Source of the DNA: Comamonadaceae bacterium
GTDB lineage: Bacteria; Pseudomonadota; Gammaproteobacteria; Burkholderiales; Burkholderiaceae_C
Direction: 5' to 3'
Length of the DNA stretch: 64,000 bases
Assembly: GCA_027484575.1 (NCBI GenBank)
Contig: JAIXSQ010000004.1
Coordinates: forward strand, 62,001 to 126,000
Each line of letters opens with the position of its first letter. The first letter of the stretch is position 1. Shown here piece after piece: positions 56,225-64,000 of this stretch. The notes under the pieces are model-generated. The model was given only the letters and a program-made list of their open reading frames with translations. It did not search any database and had not been told where the DNA came from. Position numbers and translations under genes: made by a program.

Positions 56225-56505
56225 GCGCGCAGGAACGGGGAGCCCCTCGACCGATCCGGCTGGTGTTCGAGCTCTCGCGCGAGGAGAACCCGCGCCTGTT
56301 CGATGAACTGAGCCAGTTTCGGCAGGGGCGCAAGCGTGTCAACCGTCTGCGCCTGCTGGCCTACGACGGCCTGCTGGCGCAGCACGGCGTGTTCACGATG
56401 TCGAGCCTGCAGACGCCCGACACGATCAAGGTCCTGAAGGAGCCTGACGTGCAGCAGGCCGCTGCGGTAACGAATGGGCTGTTCCAGCCCGCCATCCCGG
56501 AATGA
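56221..56505 (+). CDS. Small partner protein of the ParM-like ATPase
   Basis: 94 residues (RPIRLVFELSREENPRLFDELSQFRQGRKRVNRLRLLAYDGLL). The placement, 4-base overlap with the ParM-like gene and basic helical first half are those of a ParR/StbB-like adaptor that binds centromere DNA, but sequence alone does not prove it. It overlaps the following gene by 4 bases (ATGA), so all three are coupled. Confidence 0.65.
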   Translation: MSAQERGAPRPIRLVFELSREENPRLFDELSQFRQGRKRVNRLRLLAYDGLLAQHGVFTMSSLQTPDTIKVLKEPDVQQAAAVTNGLFQPAIPE

Positions 56506-57008
56506 AGCTCGACAAGCGTCGACCTTGTGGGGGGCGCAGGTCGATCGCGGGCGGCAATCCGGCCGATCGGGCGGTCAGTGCCTCTGGACTTGCCGAGATG
56601 GGCTATTGCGAGCGGTGGGTCGTCCTCGAGCAGCGGCACGGCCGCCCCCGCTCCGGACCGCTGCAAGTGGCTCGGGAGCGCGGGCTGGCGTGCCATGCAC
56701 GATTCGAGCGTCAGGCGAGGCTGGCTATGGGTGCTGGCAATGCCCCGTCGGCCGGCCCGAAGGGGCGCTGCTTCGTTGCCACCCTGGCCTTCGGCGAAGG
56801 ATGGCAGACACAGACACTCCGCCACTTCCGCGATGCCGTACTGCGACGCAGAGGCTGGGGGCGGTTGATCGTGTATCGCTACTACCGCGCCAGCCCCCGC
56901 ATCTGCGCGGTGTTGGAGTCGTCTCCGGCACTTCTCGGTTGCGTGCGGTGGTTGATCGGGCAGGCCGCTCGGCTGTGGAGATGGTGGTCACGAGGGAGCG
57001 CACGATGA
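56502..57008 (+). CDS. Protein with Cas4-like N-terminus and CFI-box-CTERM-like domain
   Basis: 168 residues. The first ~70 resemble the N-terminal part of Cas4/RecB-like nucleases (SASGLAEMGYCERWVVLEQRHG, then ARERGLACHARFERQ), with a cysteine and His but no catalytic D-ExK. Residues from ~88 (GRCFVATLAFGEGWQTQTLRHFRD, then GRLIVYRYYRASPRI) are like CFI-box-CTERM domains. It ends in a Trp/Arg-rich membrane-like segment. It is coupled to the nuclease gene that follows by a 4-base overlap. Confidence 0.6.
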   Translation: MKLDKRRPCGGRRSIAGGNPADRAVSASGLAEMGYCERWVVLEQRHGRPRSGPLQVARERGLACHARFERQARLAMGAGNAPSAGPKGRCFVATLAFGEGWQTQTLRHFRDAVLRRRGWGRLIVYRYYRASPRICAVLESSPALLGCVRWLIGQAARLWRWWSRGSAR

Positions 57009-57550
57009 CGATGCTCGAGCTTGCGTCTCCGGCACTGATCCTTGTGTTCGCGATCGGCTTCGCCGGTTGGGTCATCGCTGGCAGGCGCGCTGCAGACGCG
57101 GAGCGTCGTCAGAGACCGGCGAGCCTCCGGGATGCGGAGTTGGTCTTCGTCGAGAGGCAGTTCAGATCGTCGGGTCGCTGGCCGGTTGTAGCGCGCGTCG
57201 ACAGGGTCTATCGCAAGGCGTCAGGGATCCTGGTGCTTGTCGAGCTGAAGACTCGTTCGATCCCGGTGGTGACGCGTTCGGATGTCATTCAGTTGTCGGC
57301 GCAGCGCGTGGCGATGGAGGACGAGTTGCGCGCCACCGTCGCCGATGAGGCCTACGTGCTGATTCCTCGGGGGCGTCGGGGCACCTCGCTGATTCCTATG
57401 CCTATCAACCTCATGGCCCGGGAGGAGGTTGATGACCTGATGCGCCGACGTGATGCGTTGCTGCGTGGGCTGGTCGAGCCTCGTTGGCCCGCAAGCGAGC
57501 GGACCTGCCGTGCCTGCGGGTTTCGCGATCGATGTGGGCGGGAACCGTAG
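57005..57550 (+). CDS. Cas4-like PD-(D/E)xK nuclease, membrane-anchored
   Basis: 181 residues. After one N-terminal hydrophobic helix (LASPALILVFAIGFAGWVIAG) comes a PD-(D/E)xK nuclease core: Asp in VVARVDRVYRKA and Glu-x-Lys in LVLVELKTRS. The cysteines that would hold an Fe-S cluster are in the C-terminus (RTCRACGFRDRCG). The remaining cysteine of the Cas4 set could come from the partner encoded just before (MGYCERW). There is no CRISPR array, cas1 or cas2 nearby, so it belongs to the island rather than an adaptive immune system. Confidence 0.7.
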   Translation: MTMLELASPALILVFAIGFAGWVIAGRRAADAERRQRPASLRDAELVFVERQFRSSGRWPVVARVDRVYRKASGILVLVELKTRSIPVVTRSDVIQLSAQRVAMEDELRATVADEAYVLIPRGRRGTSLIPMPINLMAREEVDDLMRRRDALLRGLVEPRWPASERTCRACGFRDRCGREP

Positions 57551-57621
57551 GCGGCGCCATGAAACCTCAGGCGAACGCCTCAGTGGTCGCAGATCCAACA
57601 GGTCGCCTCATGGGACAACAA

Positions 57622-57666
57622 GCATTCGCCGCCGGTGCCGCGACGCGTGGCACCGGGGGCGAATGC
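57622..57666. repeat. Long near-perfect palindrome, 18-bp arms
   Basis: Arms 57622-57639 and 57649-57666 pair with a single mismatch around a 9-base loop (GCGACGCGT). Each arm starts or ends with GCATTCGCC/GGCGAATGC. It lies 72 bases after the nuclease stop and 89 bases before the antitoxin ATG. A smaller hairpin (AGGCG-aa-CGCCT) precedes it at about 57569-57580. There is no T-tract. It may be a terminator, protein-binding site or recombination structure. Confidence 0.7.
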
Positions 57667-57754
57667 GGTAGAGGCGGAACCTGCCCGATGCTGTTGCACG
57701 TCGGCGATGCCTGAACGAAGATGCACACGTCGATGTACACGAATGGAGAGCAGC

Positions 57755-58018
57755 ATGGAAACGCTCACCACCACAGTCTTCAACAGCGACAACGGCCAGG
57801 CCGTGCGCATTCCTGCAAAGTTCCGACTCGACACTGACCATGTCAGCATTTCACGTAGCGAGTCGGGCGATCTGGTGATCCATGCCTTGCATGCCTCGCG
57901 CGGCGCGGCGCTGCTCGAGGCCCTGCGCGCCGTGGGTGCGGCGGACGTTGACTTGGTTGCAGCCTTGGGAGCTGAACAGGCCGGCCAACAACTCCTGCGA
58001 GGATGCAAGGCTCCGTGA
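57755..58018 (+). CDS. AbrB/VapB-type antitoxin, apparently orphan
   Basis: 87 residues. The N-terminal half is a swapped-hairpin AbrB domain (LTTTVFNSDNGQAVRIPAKFRL, then VSISRSESGDLVIHAL) as in VapB/MazE antitoxins. The C-terminal half is helical, where the toxin would bind. No toxin follows on the same strand. The next genes are on the opposite strand and form a complete pair of their own. Ribosome site GGAGAG is 6 bases before ATG 57755. Confidence 0.8.
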   Translation: METLTTTVFNSDNGQAVRIPAKFRLDTDHVSISRSESGDLVIHALHASRGAALLEALRAVGAADVDLVAALGAEQAGQQLLRGCKAP

Positions 58019-58049
58019 TCTGCGTGCGCGACGGCGCTTCAGCCGCTGA

Positions 58050-58625
58050 TCACAGAACGCCTCGAAACCCGGCGAGGCCCTTCACCGTCTGCGTGAGGCC
58101 CTGCCGAAGCAGGATGTCGAGGTAGCGATCGACGTCGATCGGCGGGTTCTTCAACTGCTGTCGCTGCCGCTGTGCGGCGGCGACCACCGCGGCCGGGTCG
58201 AGATCGAAGAGGTTCTCTACGAACAGATCCGGGTGTTGGGCCTCCAGCCCGAACGAACCCAGTACGTCGGCCGGGAAGTCGCGCTCGTTGAAAGTCACGA
58301 TCACGCTGGCGTGGCAGCGGATGGCCGCAGCGAGGACATGACGGTCCCCAGGGTCGGGAAGGGTCAGGCCTTCAATCAAGACCTCGTGCCCGGTCACCAG
58401 CCCGTCAGGGATCGCCCGATCCATGAGGTCAGAAGTGCGATCGATTTGCTCGGCCGTGAGGTCCGGCCGGTTCTTGATCAGGTTCCGCTTCCACTCATCG
58501 TGGATCTGGGCGCTCCAGCGCGCGCGAAAGCGCCCGGAGAGGGCAAGCCACATGAGGAAATCGCGCAGCGGCGCCGGATACAGCACGCAGGCGTCGTAGA
58601 CCGCTGTGAACGGCGAACTCCTCAC
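58050..58625 (-). CDS. PIN-domain toxin of a toxin-antitoxin pair
   Basis: 191 residues of the PIN RNase fold: first acidic residue in VYDACVLYPAPLRDFLMWLAL, later acidic cluster in LPDPGDRHVLAAAIRC and FNERDFPADVL. GTG 58625 overlaps the antitoxin stop (GTGA), so translation is coupled to it. It would cleave RNA when freed from the antitoxin encoded just before. It is longer than VapC and of the type paired with HTH antitoxins. Confidence 0.85.
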   Translation of the reverse strand: MRSSPFTAVYDACVLYPAPLRDFLMWLALSGRFRARWSAQIHDEWKRNLIKNRPDLTAEQIDRTSDLMDRAIPDGLVTGHEVLIEGLTLPDPGDRHVLAAAIRCHASVIVTFNERDFPADVLGSFGLEAQHPDLFVENLFDLDPAAVVAAAQRQRQQLKNPPIDVDRYLDILLRQGLTQTVKGLAGFRGVL

Positions 58626-59089
58626 TCGTAGCCCAGTTGAAGTTCCTGAGCCTGTTTCGCGAGCGCCTCCATCGCCTGCGCACTCGCACGATCCTGCTCG
58701 GTCTTGAAGACCATCAGGTCTGCGAAGCGGATGCGCCGATGCTTGCCGGTCTTGTGGAAGGCCAACGCACCGCTCTCCAACAGCTTCACGAGATGAGGGC
58801 GGGACACGTTCAACATGTCAGCGGCCTCCTGTGTCGTCAGCTCGGCATGGATTGGCACGACCTTGACCGCATTGCCCTCGGCCAACTCCGACAGGATGTC
58901 GACCAGCAAGCGGAGCGCGGACGTGGGCAGTTCGACCTGGTGGGCCTGGTTCTTCGCGTCGAAGATCTGGATGCGCTGGGTCTCGAACTGCGTGCTCAGG
59001 AAGGCGGCCAGTGCACGCTGGCTCTCCACGGCCGCGGCGACTTCGCGTTCGACAGGCAGTGCGGTTTCCAGGGCTTGGGCGAGGGTCAT
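58622..59089 (-). CDS. HTH excisionase-type antitoxin
   Basis: 155 residues. A helix-turn-helix of the MerR/excisionase class is in LTTQEAADMLNVSRPHLVKLLESGALAFHKTGKHRRIRFADL. The N-terminal 100 residues are helical and may contact the PIN partner, while the tail is also helical (SAQAMEALAKQAQELQ). It comes first in the pair, as is usual for antitoxins, and probably represses its own promoter, where two AACAAACG repeats lie. Confidence 0.85.
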   Translation of the reverse strand: MTLAQALETALPVEREVAAAVESQRALAAFLSTQFETQRIQIFDAKNQAHQVELPTSALRLLVDILSELAEGNAVKVVPIHAELTTQEAADMLNVSRPHLVKLLESGALAFHKTGKHRRIRFADLMVFKTEQDRASAQAMEALAKQAQELQLGYE

Positions 59090-59127
59090 GGCGTGTTCCG
59101 GATCAAGGTCTGTGTCAGGATCTTAAT

Positions 59128-59159
59128 CGAAACAAACGCAAATCGCAACAAACGAAACG
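59128..59159 (-). promoter_or_regulatory. Likely operator/promoter region of the PIN toxin-antitoxin pair
   Basis: AACAAACG occurs at 59131-59138 and again at 59147-59154, a direct repeat 16 bases apart, in an AT-richer stretch 40-70 bases upstream of the antitoxin ATG at 59089. Repeats like this suit cooperative binding by the HTH antitoxin. Confidence 0.5.
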
Positions 59160-59273
59160 ACGCTGCGTCGTCTGGATCCTGCCCGTGTCGCTCAGAGACC
59201 CAAAAGGCTGTGGTGCAGCGCAGCTCGGCGTGGGCTTCCGCCCGAACCGCCAGGCGCCATCGACGGCCACGGA

Positions 59274-59522
59274 TCAGTGTTCGGTGTCCCGCGGCGGATT
59301 GGGGTCGTGGCCGGGCTTGATCGTGTCCTTGCTGACGATCTTGCCCTTGACGCCCATCGTCGTCAGTTCGCCACCGCCCTGGTTGCCCAGCATGCGCCGG
59401 GCCGCCTCCTGGGCCTCCGCTTGGGTGGTGTGGACCGAGGAGGCGCGTTCCGCGTCCTGCCTCTTGTTCTGCCAAGTGCCATCGTCCCGCCGAGAGACAG
59501 TGCGGTCCTGAGGTTTGCTCAT
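59274..59522 (-). CDS. DUF2188 domain protein
   Basis: 82 residues. The pattern SRRDDGTWQNKRQDAERASSVHTTQAEA matches DUF2188 (short basic proteins with a 'GGWxVKxxGxxRAxxxFxTxxEA' theme), function unknown. ATG 59522 was chosen over a TTG 4 codons earlier. It is the last island-type gene before the core chromosome. Confidence 0.75.
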   Translation of the reverse strand: MSKPQDRTVSRRDDGTWQNKRQDAERASSVHTTQAEAQEAARRMLGNQGGGELTTMGVKGKIVSKDTIKPGHDPNPPRDTEH

Positions 59523-59896
59523 CGCTTTGTCCAATCTGAAGTGAGGGCGTCAGGACTGTATAAAAAAGCAGCCGACCTCTCAAGAGACCCGCGTTTGTGC
59601 TGCGCTGGTGAGGTCGGCGATGATCATTGCGACTGCTGCCCGCGAGAGGTTTCACCACAGGGTCCTTGCTGCTACATTGGCTGCGATCCTGCTCAGTGTT
59701 CGGCCAAGTGACAAACGTGCATCTGGCCCCACCTATGAAAGTTGGAGGACTTCCGATGGAGGGTCCTTTGACGGGAGATGGAGGGTGCCAGCGGGGCCGG
59801 AGCGTTACGCGACGCGGACTTAGGTGCGATTTCCATGTGATGATCGACCACATGTGATGGCTGCACCGGATGCCGCGCCCGCAGCATCCACCAGCA
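59523..59896. other. Intergenic region at the right island edge
   Basis: About 370 bases with lower GC in its first part (TATAAAAAAG near 59560). No gene or tRNA is recognisable. This region, or the terminator that follows, is the probable boundary between island and core chromosome. Confidence 0.4.
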
Positions 59897-59897
59897 G

Positions 59898-59922
59898 AAA
59901 AGCCGCCCGATGGGCGGCTTTT
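59898..59922. terminator. Bidirectional Rho-independent terminator
   Basis: AAAAGCCGCCC-gat-GGGCGGCTTTT is a perfect 11-bp stem with a T-run after it (and an A-run before), so it can end transcription from either side. It lies 71 bases beyond the stop of the cold-shock gene. Confidence 0.9.
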
Positions 59923-59992
59923 TTCTTGCGGTGCGGGTGGCGGCGGGGTGCGACAGTGCCCTGGTGCCCCGACCGCGCCCGTGCCGCTCGCG

Positions 59993-60298
59993 TCAGTCCA
60001 TGCGATGCGTGGACGCGTGGAACTGCGGGGCGCGCACCTTGGGCTGGCGCGCCGGCCGCTCGCCTTGCGGCGGCACGGTGCGGATCGGCTGGATGTCGGC
60101 CGTCTGGATGTTCTGGGCCAGCTGGCCCTTGGGTCCCTGCGTGACCTCGAAGGTGACGCGCGCGCCTTGCTTGAGGGTCTTGAATCCGTCCATCGCGATC
60201 GCCGAGAAGTGCGCGAAGACGTCCGCGCCCCCGCCATCGGGCTCGATGAACCCGAATCCCTTTGCGTCGTTGAACCACTTGACAGTGCCAGTCGCCAT
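59993..60298 (-). CDS. Cold-shock domain protein with a long C-terminal tail
   Basis: 101 residues. The first ~68 form a cold-shock domain with RNP1 ([11 protein letters not shown]) and RNP2 (DVFAHFSAI), which binds single-stranded nucleic acid. The last ~33 are a Pro/Arg/His tail ([16 protein letters not shown]) that is longer than in short CspA proteins. ATG 60298 has GGGAG upstream. It diverges from clpS. This order is characteristic of many Burkholderiales chromosomes. Confidence 0.93.
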   Translation of the reverse strand: MATGTVKWFNDAKGFGFIEPDGGGADVFAHFSAIAMDGFKTLKQGARVTFEVTQGPKGQLAQNIQTADIQPIRTVPPQGERPARQPKVRAPQFHASTHRMD

Positions 60299-60581
60299 GC
60301 GCGCTCCCTTTCCCCGTGCACGAAACTGCGCGGGAGTTTGGGGCAGTCCCAGCCCCACTGTCAACAATTTCACGAACTTAAGTTTCGCTGCCGGTGCCCG
60401 GACCGCACACCTTCGCAATCGGCTCCCTGCACCCACAATGGCCGTCGCCGCTCCCGCGTCACGCCGGGTGGCCGTCCAGCCAGGCGTGCTGCTGGCCCGC
60501 TGTGGACCGACGGCCGCTTGCATGTCGCGCCGACGTCACCATTTCCGTTCGTCGGTGCAGCCCCCAGGGCTGGCCGATAGA

Positions 60582-60950
60582 ATGAAATTCATGGCCAGCA
60601 CCCCCCCCGTTCCCGCACCGGCTGCGCCCCAGGCGCGGCCGACGGACGACGACGGCGGCTCCACGGTCGCCGAGCGGCGCGAGCAGCGCACCAAGCCCCC
60701 CCAGATGTACCAGGTCGTCATGCTCAACGACGACTACACCCCGATGGAATTCGTGGTCGTGGTGATCCAGGAGTTCTTCAACAAGGATCGCGAGACCGCC
60801 ACCCAGATCATGCTGAGGATCCACCTCGACGGCAAAGGCATCTGCGGGGTCTATTCGCGTGACGTGGCGGCCACCAAGGTCGAACAGGTGCAGCAGGCCG
60901 CGCGCGAAGCCGGACACCCCCTGCAGTGCCTGTGTGAACCGGTGGATTGA
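60582..60950 (+). CDS. clpS: ClpS adaptor protein
   Basis: 122 residues from ATG 60582, or 119 from ATG 60591. The conserved ClpS core is complete: [39 protein letters not shown], then HPLQC. It binds N-degron substrates and delivers them to the ClpA encoded 53 bases downstream. The first ~38 residues are Pro/Ala-rich and flexible. Confidence 0.95.
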   Translation: MKFMASTPPVPAPAAPQARPTDDDGGSTVAERREQRTKPPQMYQVVMLNDDYTPMEFVVVVIQEFFNKDRETATQIMLRIHLDGKGICGVYSRDVAATKVEQVQQAAREAGHPLQCLCEPVD

Positions 60951-61003
60951 ATCCGGGTCGAACGGCACCAACTGAACCAGCAAGTCAGGCAAAAGGAATT
61001 CTC

Positions 61004-63322
<2,319 letters not shown>

Positions 63323-63344
63323 GGCCTGCGCCTCGCCAGGAAGA

Positions 63345-63366
63345 AGCCGCCTCGGGGCGGCTTTTT
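63345..63366 (+). terminator. Rho-independent terminator after clpA
   Basis: AGCCGCC-tcgg-GGCGGCT followed by TTTT, 22 bases after the clpA stop. The reverse strand lacks a strong T-run. It also faces the convergent EVE-domain gene. Confidence 0.9.
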
Positions 63367-63388
63367 CATGCCTGCAGCAGCACTGTTC

Positions 63389-63868
63389 TCACGTGTCCAG
63401 CAGCTCCAGCAGCCGCCGCCAGTGGTGCGGCTGGACGGGCGTGATCGACAGCCGGTTGCCCTTGCGCAGGACCAGCAGGTCCTCCAGGCCCGGCGCGGCG
63501 CGCAGCTCCTGCAGGCCCAGCAGGCGCGTCTTGCGCAGCGCCTGCACGTCCACCAGCAGCCAGCGCGGCGACTGCGGCTGCGCACCGGGGTCGTGGTACG
63601 GCGAGGCGGTGTCGAACTGCGTCGGGTCGGGATAAGCCGTGGAGGCCACGCGCGCGATGCCGGCGATCCCCGGCTGGGCGCAGCCCGAGTGGTAGAACAG
63701 CACGCCGTCGCCCACCCGCATGGCGTCGCGCATGAAGTTGCGGGCCTGGTAGTTGCGCACGCCGGTCCACGGGACCGTGCTGCGCGGCGCCGCCAGCGCA
63801 TCGTCGATCGAGACCTCGTGCGGCTCCGACTTCATCAGCCAGAAGCGCTGTCCTGCTTGCTGCTCCAT
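63389..63868 (-). CDS. EVE-domain protein
   Basis: 159 residues of the EVE/PUA-like fold: RFWLMKSEPHEVSIDDAL, TGVRNYQARNFMRDAMRVGDGVLFYHSGC and RWLLVDVQALRKTRLLGL are the family signature. EVE proteins bind modified bases in DNA or RNA. ATG 63868 has AGGAAGG upstream. Converges on clpA. Confidence 0.92.
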   Translation of the reverse strand: MEQQAGQRFWLMKSEPHEVSIDDALAAPRSTVPWTGVRNYQARNFMRDAMRVGDGVLFYHSGCAQPGIAGIARVASTAYPDPTQFDTASPYHDPGAQPQSPRWLLVDVQALRKTRLLGLQELRAAPGLEDLLVLRKGNRLSITPVQPHHWRRLLELLDT

Positions 63869-63906
63869 GCCCACGCCCTTCCTGGGCGCGGATCATAGGC
63901 GGCGGG

Positions 63907-64000
63907 TCACCAGCCGCGCGCTGCCAGGGCCTCGCGCACCAGCCGCGCCACCAGGGCGTAGCCCGGTGCATTCAGGTGTGCGCCATCGGCCCGCAGCGAT
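63907..64000 (-). CDS. C-terminal end of a GDSL/SGNH-family hydrolase, cut by the window edge
   Basis: The 31 residues visible (LRADGAHLNAPGYALVARLVREALAARGW) end in TGA at 63907-63909. DGAHLNAPGY holds the catalytic Asp/His (D-x-x-H) of block V of SGNH esterases, such as lysophospholipase-type TesA-like enzymes. The rest of the gene lies to the right. Confidence 0.75.
   Translation of the reverse strand, partial: SLRADGAHLNAPGYALVARLVREALAARGW

Noticed and set aside
57005..57550. Cas4-like gene as a sign of a CRISPR-Cas system
   Set aside because: No repeat array, cas1, cas2 or effector gene was seen. The neighbours are partition and toxin-antitoxin genes, so it was called an island nuclease.
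59523..59896. Possible tRNA-type attachment site at the right island edge
   Set aside because: No cloverleaf or tRNA 3' end could be folded. No direct repeat of island ends was identified inside the window.

Overview
The window is GC-rich, gene-dense DNA from a betaproteobacterium, most likely of the order Burkholderiales. The evidence is the right-hand chromosomal block (a cold-shock protein, clpS-clpA and an EVE-domain protein in an arrangement familiar from that order) and the style of the metal-resistance genes. Most of the window (about 1-59.5 kb) looks like an integrative or conjugative type genomic island loaded with metal and arsenic resistance genes. Ordinary core genes resume at about 60 kb. 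No tRNA, rRNA, transposase or CRISPR array was found.

Region 1 (1-19 kb) is for cation efflux. A plus-strand cusCBA-type tripartite pump carries the RND signature of monovalent Cu/Ag exporters, and its adaptor has a CusF-like domain fused to the C-terminus. A long minus-strand series follows: a CzcI-like protein, an OMF, a His-rich protein, an adaptor and a second RND pump with an atypical TM4 signature, then a His-rich periplasmic protein, a lipoprotein, DsbB and a DsbA-like thioredoxin. A cadR regulator and a Zn/Cd/Pb P-type ATPase gene diverge from a MerR-type promoter with a 19-bp spacer.

Region 2 (19.1-24.1 kb) is island backbone. It holds minus-strand small genes (DUF5983, a zinc ribbon, RadC and conserved unknowns). 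Several are preceded by a recurring leader of tandem hairpins. Two copies of a 22-bp repeat are here, and a third lies at 54.6 kb.

Region 3 (24.5-50.1 kb) is an arsenic island. It begins with a GNAT gene, then gapdh-arsJ-arsR-arsC-acr3-arsC-arsH on the plus strand, which handles arsenate by both the arsenylated-glycerate route and the reduction/efflux route. It converges on aioR-aioS-aioX, which diverges from aioB-aioA (arsenite oxidase) and a nitroreductase gene. A perfect palindrome and a -24/-12 promoter sit between aioX and aioB, which fits AioR control. A merR/merTP group without merA, a ynfA gene and a nine-gene minus-strand operon headed by an ECF sigma factor (sigZ; permease, MBL protein, thioredoxins, rhodanese, CcdA-like, OsmC, CDF exporter) follow. 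A second arsR then heads a very unusual fusion protein (GNAT + FAD oxidoreductase + Cys-rich tail) and an MFS exporter.

Region 4 (50.4-59.5 kb) is again island maintenance: a large ParB-like protein, a tyrosine recombinase, a ParM-like actin with a small partner, a CFI-box protein, a Cas4-like nuclease, an orphan AbrB-type antitoxin, an HTH/PIN toxin-antitoxin pair and a DUF2188 protein. Region 5 (59.9-64 kb) is core chromosome.

Together, arsenate taken up by the cell can be exported as 1-arseno-3-phosphoglycerate or reduced and pumped out by Acr3. Arsenite outside can be oxidised by AioBA under AioXSR/sigma-54 control. Trivalent organic or thiol-reactive species may be met by ArsH, the fusion flavoprotein and the sigZ thiol operon. 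Divalent and monovalent cations are handled by two RND pumps, a P-type ATPase and a CDF exporter.
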